Assembly: GCA_965247505.1 (NCBI GenBank)
Contig: OZ252020.1
Coordinates: 4,402,001 to 4,466,000 of the forward strand
Source: CAIYRG01 sp965247505
Lineage (GTDB): Bacteria; Pseudomonadota; Alphaproteobacteria; Micropepsales; Micropepsaceae
Length of the DNA stretch: 64,000 bases
Direction of reading: 5' to 3'
Shown here: one piece after another, positions 1-8,901 of the stretch
Numbering within the stretch: position 1 is the stretch's first letter
Layout of the letters: each line of letters begins with the position of its first letter
Program-made: the position numbers and the translations under genes
Notes under the pieces: model-generated
Told to the model about the DNA's origin: nothing
What the model saw: the letters and a program-made list of their open reading frames with translations, nothing else
The model's database searches: none

Positions 1-2
1 CA

Positions 3-410
3 TGGGCCAGCCTGGTTTCAACCAATCAGCGCTGGCTCGACGAAGGCAGGGTAAAAATTCTGCTTCAGATGTCTCTTAAGCCGCTTCCCGAACTGACCGA
101 GATGGGTGTTCCCTGGGTCATGGACCTTGCCAAGAACGAGGAAGACACCCAGCTCTTTCGTATGATCTTCGCACGCGGCGCGGTGGGCCGACCTTTCCTC
201 GCACCACCCGGCATCCCTGCGGACCGCGCGGCGGCTCTGCGCAAAGCGTTTGAGGATACGGTTAGGGATCCCGAATTCTTAGCCGACGCCCGGCAGGTGA
301 GGTTAGAAATTACGCCCATGACAGGCGAAGAGGCGCAAGCGCTTATCGAGGAAGTTTACGCGACACCGCCTCACATTGTAGAGCGGGCACGCGCAATCCT
401 GCGTAACTAA
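3..410 (+). CDS. Tripartite tricarboxylate transporter (Bug-type) substrate-binding protein, C-terminal part
   Basis: The open frame runs in from the left edge without a start, so only about the last 135 residues are present. It reads NQRWLDEGRVKILLQ and later FLAPPGIPADRAAALRKAFE, wording typical of the end of TctC/Bug periplasmic binding proteins, which deliver carboxylates to TTT membrane subunits. The internal ATG at 69 is not the true start because the frame stays coding-like upstream of it. No membrane subunits are visible; they may lie to the left, or the gene may be an orphan, as Bug genes often are. The ligand cannot be told. Confidence 0.75.
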   Translation, partial: WASLVSTNQRWLDEGRVKILLQMSLKPLPELTEMGVPWVMDLAKNEEDTQLFRMIFARGAVGRPFLAPPGIPADRAAALRKAFEDTVRDPEFLADARQVRLEITPMTGEEAQALIEEVYATPPHIVERARAILRN

Positions 411-444
411 CTCGCATCAGCTTCAACATTCGTAACGAAACACG

Positions 445-2049
445 ATGAGCAACCAGATCGAACATGTGACTATTGTTGGTGGCGGCACCGCCGGCTGGAT
501 GACGGCCGTGATGCTGATAACCGAGTTAAACGCGAACCCCAGTGGAAGAAAAGTTGAGATTACGCTCATCGAGTCGCCAAATGTTCCTACGATTGGAGTT
601 GGCGAAGCAACGCTTATTACCTTGCCCAGTACCTTGGAAGATTTCGGCATTAACGAACGTGAGTTCATACGCCGAAGCAATGCGTCCTTTAAATTGGCGG
701 TGCGATTTGCAGATTGGTTTACAGATTCCTCGGGAGAGCGGCCGATATTCTATCACCCGTTCAATGCGCCACCCAGTTGCGCGGGCCGGCTACCTGCATA
801 TTACTATCGTAAGTTTGGACCGCCAAAACCCGGCATGTCTCTAGCGGACAGCATCCTTCCAAACGTTGCCATATTGCGCAATATGAAAGCGCCGCGTGAG
901 TTGGGCGCTCCCGACTACGACCGCCATATCAGCTATGCCTATCATTTAGATGCCGGACTCTTTGCGGAGTATCTCCGCGATTTGGCTGTTCATCGCGGAA
1001 TCAAACATATTCGCGACAAAGTTGTGGACGTGGAGAAAGACGAACGGGGATATGTCACTGCCCTGACTTTGGAAAAAAACGGCAGCCACCCGGTCGAGCT
1101 GGTGATCGACTGCACCGGCTTTCGCGGCATCGTTCATAGCAAAGTTTCGGACGACCCTTTTGTCTCATTCGGAGATTATCTTCTCAACGACCGCGCGGTC
1201 GCCGTCCAAATCCCGCATCGTGACCCGAAGAAAATCGAGCCCTGTACACGCGCAACGGCGTTAAGCGGAGGATGGGTATGGCGCGTTCCCCTGTTTAGTA
1301 GATTGGGAACCGGATATGTCTTTTCCAGCGCCTTTAAGAGCGACGACGAGGCCCGAGACGAATTTCTTGCTCACCTTCGTGCGGAGGGTGATCTACCGCA
1401 GGGTGCGCCAGATCCCGAGACACGCGTCATTAATATGAATGTCGGGTACCGAAAGAAAGCGTGGGTAAAAAACTGCATTGCGATCGGACTTTCTGCGGGG
1501 TTTGTTGAACCCCTCGAGGCAACTGCAATTCATACCATCGAGATAAGCGCGCGTTGGTTGTTGATGAATTTTCCGACCAAGGAAATCCGCCCATCGCTTG
1601 TACAACAATATAATGCGCTCTCTTCAAGCCTCTTTGAAACAATCCGCGACTTTGTCCAAGTCCACTACCTAAAATCGAACCGCTTTGAGCCCTATTGGCG
1701 CGCTGCCCGAGACGATGTGAAAGTTTCCGATCTCCTGAGTTCGCGTTTGGATATGTGGCACGGTCGACTGCCCGAGGAATTCGACACTCGCGCGGATTCG
1801 CTTTTCACGAATTGGAATTACATTTTTATCCTTGAACCGAAGGGCCATTTTGCGCGCCACGAATATGCCGTCGATCCGAGGCTCAGCAAGGATGATTGGG
1901 ACAAGTACTCGGCGGGATTGGAAAAATCCAAACAAAATGTGCTGGCGATCCTTCCGGACCATTACGAGTTGTTGTCCACAATGCGCGGGACCGCACCCGA
2001 CACGTTCACACCAGCGTCTCGCATGGCATCGCCCGCCCTGCCGGACTAG
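445..2049 (+). CDS. Flavin-dependent tryptophan halogenase family protein
   Basis: This 534-residue protein has the N-terminal FAD-binding motif GGGTAGW at residues 12-18. It has the halogenase signature in the form GWVWRVP near residue 276 (family pattern WxWxIP). The Lys near residue 83 in SFKLAVRF matches the position of the catalytic lysine that activates HOCl in PrnA-type enzymes. FADH2-dependent halogenases chlorinate or brominate indoles and other aromatics and need a separate flavin reductase, which is not seen here. Length is normal for the family. Many uncharacterised members sit in proteobacterial uptake or degradation loci rather than antibiotic clusters, so the substrate, and even true halogenase activity, remain open. 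Confidence 0.85.
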   Translation: MSNQIEHVTIVGGGTAGWMTAVMLITELNANPSGRKVEITLIESPNVPTIGVGEATLITLPSTLEDFGINEREFIRRSNASFKLAVRFADWFTDSSGERPIFYHPFNAPPSCAGRLPAYYYRKFGPPKPGMSLADSILPNVAILRNMKAPRELGAPDYDRHISYAYHLDAGLFAEYLRDLAVHRGIKHIRDKVVDVEKDERGYVTALTLEKNGSHPVELVIDCTGFRGIVHSKVSDDPFVSFGDYLLNDRAVAVQIPHRDPKKIEPCTRATALSGGWVWRVPLFSRLGTGYVFSSAFKSDDEARDEFLAHLRAEGDLPQGAPDPETRVINMNVGYRKKAWVKNCIAIGLSAGFVEPLEATAIHTIEISARWLLMNFPTKEIRPSLVQQYNALSSSLFETIRDFVQVHYLKSNRFEPYWRAARDDVKVSDLLSSRLDMWHGRLPEEFDTRADSLFTNWNYIFILEPKGHFARHEYAVDPRLSKDDWDKYSAGLEKSKQNVLAILPDHYELLSTMRGTAPDTFTPASRMASPALPD

Positions 2050-2084
2050 TCTCAATCATTAGAAAACATCCACGGGAGAAGCCA

Positions 2085-2612
2085 ATGTTCCATCGCGCGA
2101 TTAGGGGAGGCCTAACAGCCATAGCCATCATGTCCTTAACGGCGACCGCCACGGCCCAGCCGGCCGGCGCAACTTATAATAGACCGTTCGTCTCTAGTGA
2201 GGCCGCACAAACCATAACCGATACCTGCATCGCAACGGCGCGCGAATGGGACGTTCGCCTGGCCGTCGCAGTGGTAGATCCGTTTGGAATTTTAATTGAT
2301 TTTCATTCGATGCAAGGCGCAAGCGAAACTTCGGGAACAACAGCGCTTCTAAAGGCGAAGACCGCGGCCCGCTGGCGGCGCACAACTGCTGAAGTGAACC
2401 GTATGGTGACCACCGGCCAAAATATTGCACCGGAATGGATCGGAGATTTTCCGCAGCCGGGAGCGGTGCCGATAATCATTGACGGCGTCGTCGCCGGTGC
2501 TGTCGGCGTTGGTGGATTGGGAGGCAATCCGCATAATTACGGCATCCCTTGCGCGGTAGCCGGAATCGAAGCCGCCTTTGGGTCAGGTTTACGCCGGAAT
2601 AATATTTTCTAG
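2085..2612 (+). CDS. GlcG/HbpS-family haem-binding protein, exported
   Basis: I chose the ATG at 2085 because it begins a clear signal peptide (hydrophobic stretch ending ATATAQPAG) 35 bases after the halogenase stop; the same frame is open further upstream but overlaps the halogenase. The mature part carries the GlcG/HbpS pattern: VAVVDPFGILIDFHSMQGAS, then AKTAARW and GAVPIIIDGVVAGAVGVGG. These small proteins bind haem or form structural oligomers, and are often next to catabolic genes. Same strand and close spacing suggest co-transcription with the halogenase. The 175-residue length fits. Its precise role here is unknown. Confidence 0.8.
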   Translation: MFHRAIRGGLTAIAIMSLTATATAQPAGATYNRPFVSSEAAQTITDTCIATAREWDVRLAVAVVDPFGILIDFHSMQGASETSGTTALLKAKTAARWRRTTAEVNRMVTTGQNIAPEWIGDFPQPGAVPIIIDGVVAGAVGVGGLGGNPHNYGIPCAVAGIEAAFGSGLRRNNIF

Positions 2613-2755
2613 TGAATCCGACGCGTGTCACGCACCAATTGATCCATTTGCGTGATCGCGTCGACATTTGAGGGCGTAGAAGAGCTGCGCTTGCCAACCG
2701 CATTTTTGCGTCTCGCGAGGTAACCGCCATTTCCGCCCCTGCGTCTTTTCCCACC

Positions 2756-3739
2756 TTGTCGGGTGCGCCGCCGCTGGTCATCGCCCATCGCGGCGCCAGC
2801 GGTTATCTTCCCGAGCACACGTTGCAAAGCTACCAAAAGGCAATTGAACTCGGTGCCGACTTTATCGGGTTGGATCTTGTTTCAACTAAGGACGGTGTTT
2901 TAATTGCGCGTCACGAACCCTGGCTCTCCGCCACCACAAATATTGCTTCGCACCTGGAATTTGCAGATCGAAAAACCTCTCGCGTGGTGGATGGTCGCGA
3001 TGTCTGCGATTGGTTCGCAAGCGACTTTACTTTGGAGGAAATAAAGTCTCTTCGAGCAAAACAGTCATATGCGTTGCGCGATCAGTCCCTCAACGCGGTG
3101 TTTCAAATTCCGACATTGGTCGAAATCGTGGATTTGGTAAAAGCAACAAGCATCTCGAAAAACCGCGCGATAGGGATTTGCCCTGAAACCAAGCACCCGA
3201 CCTATCACCGAGACATTGGACTTTCTTTGGAAGACCGCCTGCTGGCGGTGCTCGCGGACGCGGGATGGACCGAGCGATATTCGCCGGTGATTGTCCAAAG
3301 TTTCGAAATTTCCAACCTCAAAGCCATAAGGTCGCGTAGTGATGTTCGTCTGTTGCAGCTCATCGGAGAACCCCATGACCGCCCATATGATTTCATCGTT
3401 GCGGGAGATAGCCGGAGCTATCTCTCTCTTGTCACCGATAGTTTGGATGAGATTGCAAGCTACGCGAACTGCCTGGGTGTGCCGAAGGAACATCTTCTGG
3501 TCGCCAACGATAATGATGGTTTGTCTGCATCAAAGCTCGTCTCCCACGCCCATGAAACCGACCTATTTGTTCATGCCTATACATTCCGTGATGAACCACA
3601 ATTCCAAAAAGCATGCTTTGGTGGGGATCCGATGGCCGAGTACAAGGCCTTCTACGCGTTAGGTATCGACGGCGTGTTCAGCGATTTTCCTGATAGCGCG
3701 ATCGCAGCGCGTCAATCCTTTGGCGCCGAAAAAATATAG
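2756..3739 (+). CDS. Glycerophosphodiester phosphodiesterase-fold protein
   Basis: The protein opens with VIAHRGASGYLPEHT, the GDPD active-site motif (His-Arg, then Glu), and continues as a full-length GlpQ-like TIM barrel of about 327 residues. Such enzymes split glycerophosphodiesters to glycerol-3-phosphate and an alcohol, usually in the periplasm. The start is uncertain: the first usable codon is a TTG at 2756 just before the conserved core, no in-frame ATG is visible upstream, and no signal peptide is obvious. One metal ligand looks altered: GlpQ has E-x-D in the second strand, while this protein reads FIGLDLVSTKDG, with Gly in place of Glu. Activity may be reduced, or the read may contain an error. 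Confidence 0.8.
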   Translation: MSGAPPLVIAHRGASGYLPEHTLQSYQKAIELGADFIGLDLVSTKDGVLIARHEPWLSATTNIASHLEFADRKTSRVVDGRDVCDWFASDFTLEEIKSLRAKQSYALRDQSLNAVFQIPTLVEIVDLVKATSISKNRAIGICPETKHPTYHRDIGLSLEDRLLAVLADAGWTERYSPVIVQSFEISNLKAIRSRSDVRLLQLIGEPHDRPYDFIVAGDSRSYLSLVTDSLDEIASYANCLGVPKEHLLVANDNDGLSASKLVSHAHETDLFVHAYTFRDEPQFQKACFGGDPMAEYKAFYALGIDGVFSDFPDSAIAARQSFGAEKI

Positions 3740-3747
3740 TTGGCGGG

Positions 3748-4707
3748 CTAGGAAAATAATTCGTCTACACTAAGCGGCTTATCGATTAGGCCTTGGTCGT
3801 GGGAATAACCGATAAACCTCTCCAGGCAGGCGCGATTCTCATCTATTCCAATTGGCCAAAGGTCTTCCCCAAGAAGTTGGCGCTCTTCTTCCAAAAAGTG
3901 ACGGCCCCAAGCCAGACGCGACCAATTGGGGTCATCGTAGTAACGGCGGCTAATATCGTTGGCTTCGGCATACGCGTCTTGCATTAATTCGGAGAGCTCC
4001 GGGTGGCGCTGCAATATTTCATCGCGAAATACAGTGATGTGCATAATCGGGTAGAAGCCGTTCTTCTTGAAATAGCGCACCTCCTCCGCCTTTGGGTCAT
4101 CGAATAGTCTTCGGATGCGCTTATCACCCGCAAGATATTGATCCGGCGGGTGAGGCCGAAAAATTGCATCGATTTCGCGTTCTAGAAGCATGGCGCCAAG
4201 ATTTTTGTTTTCAGGAATTGGCGAGATTTGCACGCCGGAGCCAGGTGTAAAATTCACCGTCTCAGGCCGATTGGTAAGCCATTTTATTTTACGCCAAGGA
4301 ACATCGTATTCCGCTTGCAAGTCGCCCTTTGCCAGCAAAGAAAGCGTTGTCTGAAAGGTGCTTAGTCCAACCCGCTTTCCGATTAAATCCGTTGGTTTGT
4401 GCACATCGCCATCTGCATTAATCCAAATCTGCGATTGACTAAAAAGACGCCTGGGAAATATCGGGATCGCCGTGAAGGGTAGCTTTCGCGCGCGCGCCAT
4501 CAAATAGGACGAGAGCGATACTTCCGCAATCTCGAACTCCTTCTCGTTAAGCATCCTGCCATGACGATTTTTGCCGTAACGTCCATTCACCGATTGGCCA
4601 ATCTGCATGACCTGCAAGTCGAAGCCCGGCAATGTGACCGTTCCGTCAAGAAACGGAACGTGACGGTCGTAATGCGAAATCGCGAATTTTAACGTCAGGC
4701 TGGCCAT
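3748..4707 (-). CDS. 4,5-dihydroxyphthalate decarboxylase-like / NMT1-type binding-fold protein
   Basis: A 319-residue protein resembling the family annotated as 4,5-dihydroxyphthalate decarboxylase (Pht5), which has a periplasmic-binding-protein-like fold. Visible hallmarks are an N-terminal LKFAISHYDRHVPFLDGTV, EIAEVSLSSYLMARAR, a hinge segment with LIGKRVGLSTFQTT, and a C-terminal SRLAWGRHFLEEE. There is no signal peptide, which agrees with a cytosolic enzyme rather than an ABC binding protein. It faces the GDPD gene convergently, with 8 bases between the stops. Few of these proteins have been tested, so the decarboxylase name is tentative. Confidence 0.7.
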   Translation of the reverse strand: MASLTLKFAISHYDRHVPFLDGTVTLPGFDLQVMQIGQSVNGRYGKNRHGRMLNEKEFEIAEVSLSSYLMARARKLPFTAIPIFPRRLFSQSQIWINADGDVHKPTDLIGKRVGLSTFQTTLSLLAKGDLQAEYDVPWRKIKWLTNRPETVNFTPGSGVQISPIPENKNLGAMLLEREIDAIFRPHPPDQYLAGDKRIRRLFDDPKAEEVRYFKKNGFYPIMHITVFRDEILQRHPELSELMQDAYAEANDISRRYYDDPNWSRLAWGRHFLEEERQLLGEDLWPIGIDENRACLERFIGYSHDQGLIDKPLSVDELFS

Positions 4708-4891
4708 CTGGGTCCCCTCACTGAATCATATATTAATCTCGCACTCCGAAAGCCAAGTTGGAATAGGTCATTTCACCCATAGCAGAACAGTTCGTGCTCA
4801 ATTAGAACTAGCGCTCGGGTTTTGCAATTTCTCCCCATGGCAGCGGTCTTGGAGACTGGTTCATGACGTACTGTGTAGCGCGGATAAAATT

Positions 4892-5995
4892 ATGAACATT
4901 GCTGGGGTCGAAGACCGTGCCGTTGCCGTGATCACCCTTCTCCGCAAAGCGGGGCGCGCGACCGACGCGCATGATATGGCGCGAATTGCTGCCGCGTTGA
5001 GGAGCCCTGAGGAAATTGAAAATGCGCTCGAAGGCATAATTGAACGCTGCAATATTCGCTGGCTTGGTGATGTACCGCTTCTCAATATCCAGAGCTCCGA
5101 GTGGCTTCAGGCACTAAACGCACTAGAAAATTCATCGCGCGCCGAACTTCTCCTCCTACGCAATCGCTCCGCGCAACGAAGAGACACACCCCACAAAACG
5201 AAACAGCGCAATGCCTTGCGCCGCACCACATCTGGAAAGGCAAAAATGCCCTGGGCAACCAAGCGCTCAGGAAACTATGGTTCAAAAGGGAGGAAAACAA
5301 ATACGAACTTACAAGCCAATCGCTCGACTGCTCTCTCATTGCGCACTCTCTCCGCTGCGCCGCGCGACCGAGGGAAAAAAAACGAACGCTGGATTGCGAG
5401 CGGGCCGATTGAACGCGCCACGGCGCCAATTTGGCATTTGTTTCTTTTGTTTCTACCTCCATTTGCGCTTATCGGTTTTTGCGTCCTCGTGATTGTTGAT
5501 TCCATTCCCGATCTGTTTCCGCCCGAAACCGTCATTGTAGAGGGCGTGTTTGAACGATGGGACTTGCGCGACAACTACTCGCCGCGTGGCGTTAAAGGCG
5601 TCGTTTTTCTTGATGACCACCTTGCCGCCTACAGCATACATGAAGCTTTGGGATATGGTTTTGCCGATAGCGTCGGCGGATTAAATGCTGGAGATTCCAT
5701 TACGCTGCACGTCGATGAGCGGGCGATATCGAAAGAAAATAGCCGCGTGGCACAAATTTTGGACGCTCTCGGCAATGCCGACACGGAGAGTGAATATGAT
5801 GTCATTGTATCTGGGCTGGCGCGCACGGACAATTCATTACCGATCCCGATATTAGAGCTGCGCTTGGACAACGAAGTAAAATACTCTCGATTGGAGCTTA
5901 CTTCTGCAGCCGAACAACGAATTCGCAATTGGGGATTTTTGGGCCTGGCCGCATTCCTCTTTATCATTATGGCAGCGCGGCTAAGAACGAGATGA
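4892..5995 (+). CDS. Unknown protein with a basic linker and two membrane segments
   Basis: I do not recognise this 367-residue protein. Residues 1-80 look like a small helical domain (DRAVAVITLLRKAGRATDAHD). Residues about 85-178 are a Lys/Arg/Thr/Ser-rich, low-complexity stretch. A strong hydrophobic segment follows near 180-207 (FLLFLPPFALIGFCVLVIVD), then a mostly beta-like region of about 130 residues and a final hydrophobic helix ending in RLRTR. The layout suggests a cytoplasmic head and a loop held between two membrane helices. The basic linker is odd and overlaps open frames on the other strand, so a fusion or a frame error there cannot be excluded. Confidence 0.55.
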   Translation: MNIAGVEDRAVAVITLLRKAGRATDAHDMARIAAALRSPEEIENALEGIIERCNIRWLGDVPLLNIQSSEWLQALNALENSSRAELLLLRNRSAQRRDTPHKTKQRNALRRTTSGKAKMPWATKRSGNYGSKGRKTNTNLQANRSTALSLRTLSAAPRDRGKKNERWIASGPIERATAPIWHLFLLFLPPFALIGFCVLVIVDSIPDLFPPETVIVEGVFERWDLRDNYSPRGVKGVVFLDDHLAAYSIHEALGYGFADSVGGLNAGDSITLHVDERAISKENSRVAQILDALGNADTESEYDVIVSGLARTDNSLPIPILELRLDNEVKYSRLELTSAAEQRIRNWGFLGLAAFLFIIMAARLRTR

Positions 5996-6072
5996 ATCTT
6001 CTTGCCTATCCGGTTTACACCCACACCCACTAGGGCTAGAATGGGCGCAAACCGGATATAGGGGAGCGCGCA

Positions 6073-6318
6073 ATGGATGTTCTCGACCGCGCCGATCTCC
6101 CATTCCCGCATTCGCTACCCGAGTTCCAGCGACTTTTCCCCGATGATGCGGCCTGCGCCGCCTACCTGGAGAAAGCCCGCTGGGGAGACGGCTTTGCCTG
6201 CCCGCACTGCGGCACGGCGGGAGAGCCGTTCCACTTTGAAAACCGCCCTGGCGTCCTGCGCTGCCGCAAGTGCCGCCAGAACACCGGGCTGACGGTGGGA
6301 ACAGTGATGGAGCGTAGC
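6073..6318 (+). pseudogene. IS1595-family transposase, N-terminal remnant
   Basis: About 82 codons encode the front of an IS1595/ISPna2-type transposase: FPHSLPEFQRLFPDDAACAAYL followed by a zinc-ribbon (CPHCG near residue 41, then CRKCRQ near 64). The frame stops making sense exactly where the IS21 terminal repeat begins at 6319, so the catalytic DDE part is missing and is not found on the far side of IS21. The short region 6000-6072, with inverted-repeat-like text around the word ATGGGCGCAAACCGG, is probably the left end of this older element. Confidence 0.8.
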
Positions 6319-6518
6319 TGTCAACGGCGGAGCAAAATTAGTCCACCCGGGCGGAGCAAAACTAGTCCACTTAACGTTATGCGGTACGCGGTGTTGGGGG
6401 GTTGTCCCGGTAGTCCATAAGAGGGACCCGCGCTGCTGCGAGTAGCGCTTGCGTTACGCGGAGCGAAGCAGCGTGGGAGGTTCCTGTGGACCCACCGGGT
6501 CAACCATTGCACCGGCGG

Positions 6519-7289
6519 TTAAGCAGGTATTTTTGGGGATTTCCGCCGTTTTTGGCTTTGGTTGAGACGATAGCTCTCGCCGTTCATTTCCAGGATATGG
6601 ACATGGTGGGTGAGGCGGTCCAGCAAAGCCCCGGTCAGGCGTTCCGAGCCGAATATCTCCGTCCACTCATCGAACGGCAAGTTGGAGGTCACCAGGATCG
6701 AGCCCCGCTCGTAGCGCTGGCTGAAGACTTCGAACAGCAGCTCGGCGCCGGTCTTCGAGAGCGGCACGAAGCCGAGTTCGTCGATGATCAGAAGGTGATA
6801 CTTTGCCAGTTGTTTCTGCAGGCGCAACAGGCGTTTTTCATCCCTGGCCTCCATCAGTTCATGAACCAGGGCAGCGGCCGTGAGGAAGCCGACGGAGAGC
6901 CCCTTTTGGCAGGCCGCCAGACCGAGACCGAGGGCGATATGGGTCTTGCCGGTGCCTGAGTTGCCGAGCGCGATGATATTCTCACGACGCTCGACGTATT
7001 CGCATCGCGCCAACTCCAGAACCAGCATCTTGTTGAGCGATGCGATGGCCTTGAAGTCGAAGCTGTCGAGGCTTTTGACGGCGGGGAACCTGGCCTGTCT
7101 GATCCGCCGCTCGACCATGCGGCGCTCACGGTCGATCAGTTCCAACTCGGTCAGACGGACAAGATACCGCACATGGTCGGCGCCCTCGGTGGCGCATTGG
7201 CGGGCCAGCTTGTCGTATTCGCGCAGGAACGTCGGCAGTTTCAGGGTCTTGAGGTGATGGGCCAGCAACACTTGCGGCGTATCGGTCAT
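6519..7289 (-). CDS. istB: IS21 helper ATPase IstB
   Basis: The protein has 256 residues from the ATG at 7289, which overlaps the istA stop as ATGA; the longer frame upstream lies inside istA. It is a DnaC-like AAA+ ATPase: a Walker A motif GNSGTGKTH near residue 105, Walker B LLIIDELGF near 170, and the sensor-type LVTSNLPFDEW near 203. IstB partners IstA in cut-and-paste transposition and target choice. The terminal KRRKSPKIPA is intact and nothing looks damaged. Confidence 0.95.
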   Translation of the reverse strand: MTDTPQVLLAHHLKTLKLPTFLREYDKLARQCATEGADHVRYLVRLTELELIDRERRMVERRIRQARFPAVKSLDSFDFKAIASLNKMLVLELARCEYVERRENIIALGNSGTGKTHIALGLGLAACQKGLSVGFLTAAALVHELMEARDEKRLLRLQKQLAKYHLLIIDELGFVPLSKTGAELLFEVFSQRYERGSILVTSNLPFDEWTEIFGSERLTGALLDRLTHHVHILEMNGESYRLNQSQKRRKSPKIPA

Positions 7290-8800
7290 GACGCGCCTCC
7301 ACCCAACAAGCTCATATAACTGGCGGCGGCCGTGGTCGCCACGTTGGCCCGAGGCAGGTAGGGATAGATATCCAGGTTGAGTTTGGGCGGGCGTCGCTCG
7401 ATACGGCACAGCACAAGGTGTTTGACGGCGTCGTAGCCGATCGCACCCAGGCGCAGGGCGTCCTTCACCGCGCCGTGAAGCACCTCGAGATCGAAGGTCT
7501 CCAGAAGCCGAAGGACCTGGACGTATTCCCGCTTGCCGGCCTTGCCCATGCGCGCCTCCAGGAGACGGCGCAGGGTTGGGAAGGCATCAGGCAGTTCCCA
7601 TCCGGCTAGCGGCGCGGCCTGATCCAGGGCACCGATCTTGTGCTCCAGCAAAGGCAGGTAGTGGATCGGATCGAAGACCATATCTTCCCGGTCGTAGGAA
7701 CGGGGGTGTCGGGCAATGATCCCGGTGCCGCAACCGATAACCACCTCGTGGACATAGCCACGGATCCAGACTTCCTGATGGCCGTAGGCGACGGGCACGG
7801 AATAGTCATTCGTCCGGTAGCGCACCAGGGACAGCGAGTTGACCCGCGTGCCCTGCTTGTCGCACGCGTCGAACGGTGCCGGCAGTGGCCTCTTCAACGC
7901 TTCGCGGTCACGCACAAACCGTTCGCCGATGCTCTCGCGGTGGCCGCGCAGGACGTTGCCTTGCCGGTTGCGGCATTGCTCTTCCAGGTGGCCATTGAAG
8001 GCGTCCCAGCTCGCGAACCGGGGAAGCGGCGTCATGAAGTTCCGCCGGGCATAGCCGACCACCCCCTCCACATTGCCTTTGTCGTTACCCTTGCCGGGAC
8101 GGCCGTAGCGGTCCTCGAAGAGGTAATGGGACTGCAGCCCGCTGAACGCCCGCGTTCGTTGCCGCGTGCCATCTGACAAGATGCGCGACACCAGACACTT
8201 GTCGTTGTCGTAAAGAATCGATTGGGGAACGCCGCCGAAAAAAACAAAGGCTCTGTTGTGCCCGTCCAGCCAGGCCTCCGTCGCCGCCGCCGGGTAGGCC
8301 GCAACGAAGCAGGCATCGCTGTGGGGAAGTGTCATGACGAAAAAATGCGCCCGATACTTGACGCCGGCGATGATCGCATCCGCCTCGCCAAAGTCCGCTT
8401 GAGCATGGCCCGGAGGATGTGACAACGGCACAAACATCTCACGCCGACGAAGGCGCCGTTCCCGAACGTAATCCTTCACGACGGTCTCTTTGCCCGTGAA
8501 GCCATGTTCGTCGCGAAGGCGCTCGAATATACGCTTCGCCGTGTGGTGCTGCTTACGGTGAACCGTTCGGTCCTCCTCCAGAATACGGTCGATGATATCC
8601 GTGAAGGGGGCCAGTTTCGGGCGTTTCGGTGGCTGGCGTCGCCGATATCCCGGCGGTTCCGAATGCCGCAGCATCTTCCTCACCGTCTCGCGCGCAATGC
8701 CAAACCGACTTGCCGCCTCTCGCTGGCTCAGACCATCAACATGGCAGGCCAGCCGAACGCGCAGATATAGGTCCACGGTGTACATCCTCCCGCCTTCCAT
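7286..8800 (-). CDS. istA: IS21 transposase IstA
   Basis: A 504-residue IstA. The N-terminal helix-turn-helix (GLSQREAASRFGIARETVRK, near 24-43) is followed by an rve integrase core with HAQADFGEADAII holding the first Asp, ILYDNDKCLV the second, and GNDKGNVEGVVGYAR the Glu. A second in-frame Met (MYTVDL) five codons in may be the real start. It is translationally coupled to istB. Length and motifs match active IS21 elements. Confidence 0.95.
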   Translation of the reverse strand: MEGGRMYTVDLYLRVRLACHVDGLSQREAASRFGIARETVRKMLRHSEPPGYRRRQPPKRPKLAPFTDIIDRILEEDRTVHRKQHHTAKRIFERLRDEHGFTGKETVVKDYVRERRLRRREMFVPLSHPPGHAQADFGEADAIIAGVKYRAHFFVMTLPHSDACFVAAYPAAATEAWLDGHNRAFVFFGGVPQSILYDNDKCLVSRILSDGTRQRTRAFSGLQSHYLFEDRYGRPGKGNDKGNVEGVVGYARRNFMTPLPRFASWDAFNGHLEEQCRNRQGNVLRGHRESIGERFVRDREALKRPLPAPFDACDKQGTRVNSLSLVRYRTNDYSVPVAYGHQEVWIRGYVHEVVIGCGTGIIARHPRSYDREDMVFDPIHYLPLLEHKIGALDQAAPLAGWELPDAFPTLRRLLEARMGKAGKREYVQVLRLLETFDLEVLHGAVKDALRLGAIGYDAVKHLVLCRIERRPPKLNLDIYPYLPRANVATTAAASYMSLLGGGAS

Positions 8801-8901
8801 CTCAAAAAAGATCGAAGGCTACAGGTGGCAGAGTTTTACTCCGCCCGCGGCAGGGAAATCCCGCCGCTTCCGTGGACTAATTTGTCACCGCCGTTCTCAG
8901 G

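Larger units (their letters stand above)
6319..8899 (-). mobile_element. IS21-family insertion sequence (2.58 kb)
   Basis: The ends are imperfect inverted repeats. The left starts TGTCAACGGCGGAGCAAAAT and the right, read inwards, starts TGAGAACGGCGGTGACAAAT; both continue TTAGTCCAC. A second sub-repeat, GGGCGGAGCAAAACT on the left and GGGCGGAGTAAAACT inside the right end, gives the multiple terminal repeats expected for IS21. It encodes IstA and IstB on the minus strand, both with full open frames, so it looks competent. No target duplication is seen: 5' flank GCGTAGC, 3' flank GGTCGAC. The two flanks belong to different broken genes, which points to a deletion or recombination at this site. 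Confidence 0.9.

Noticed and set aside
5082..5500. Several overlapping frames on both strands inside the unknown membrane gene
   Set aside because: They share the basic low-complexity stretch and none has recognisable domains; treated as shadows.
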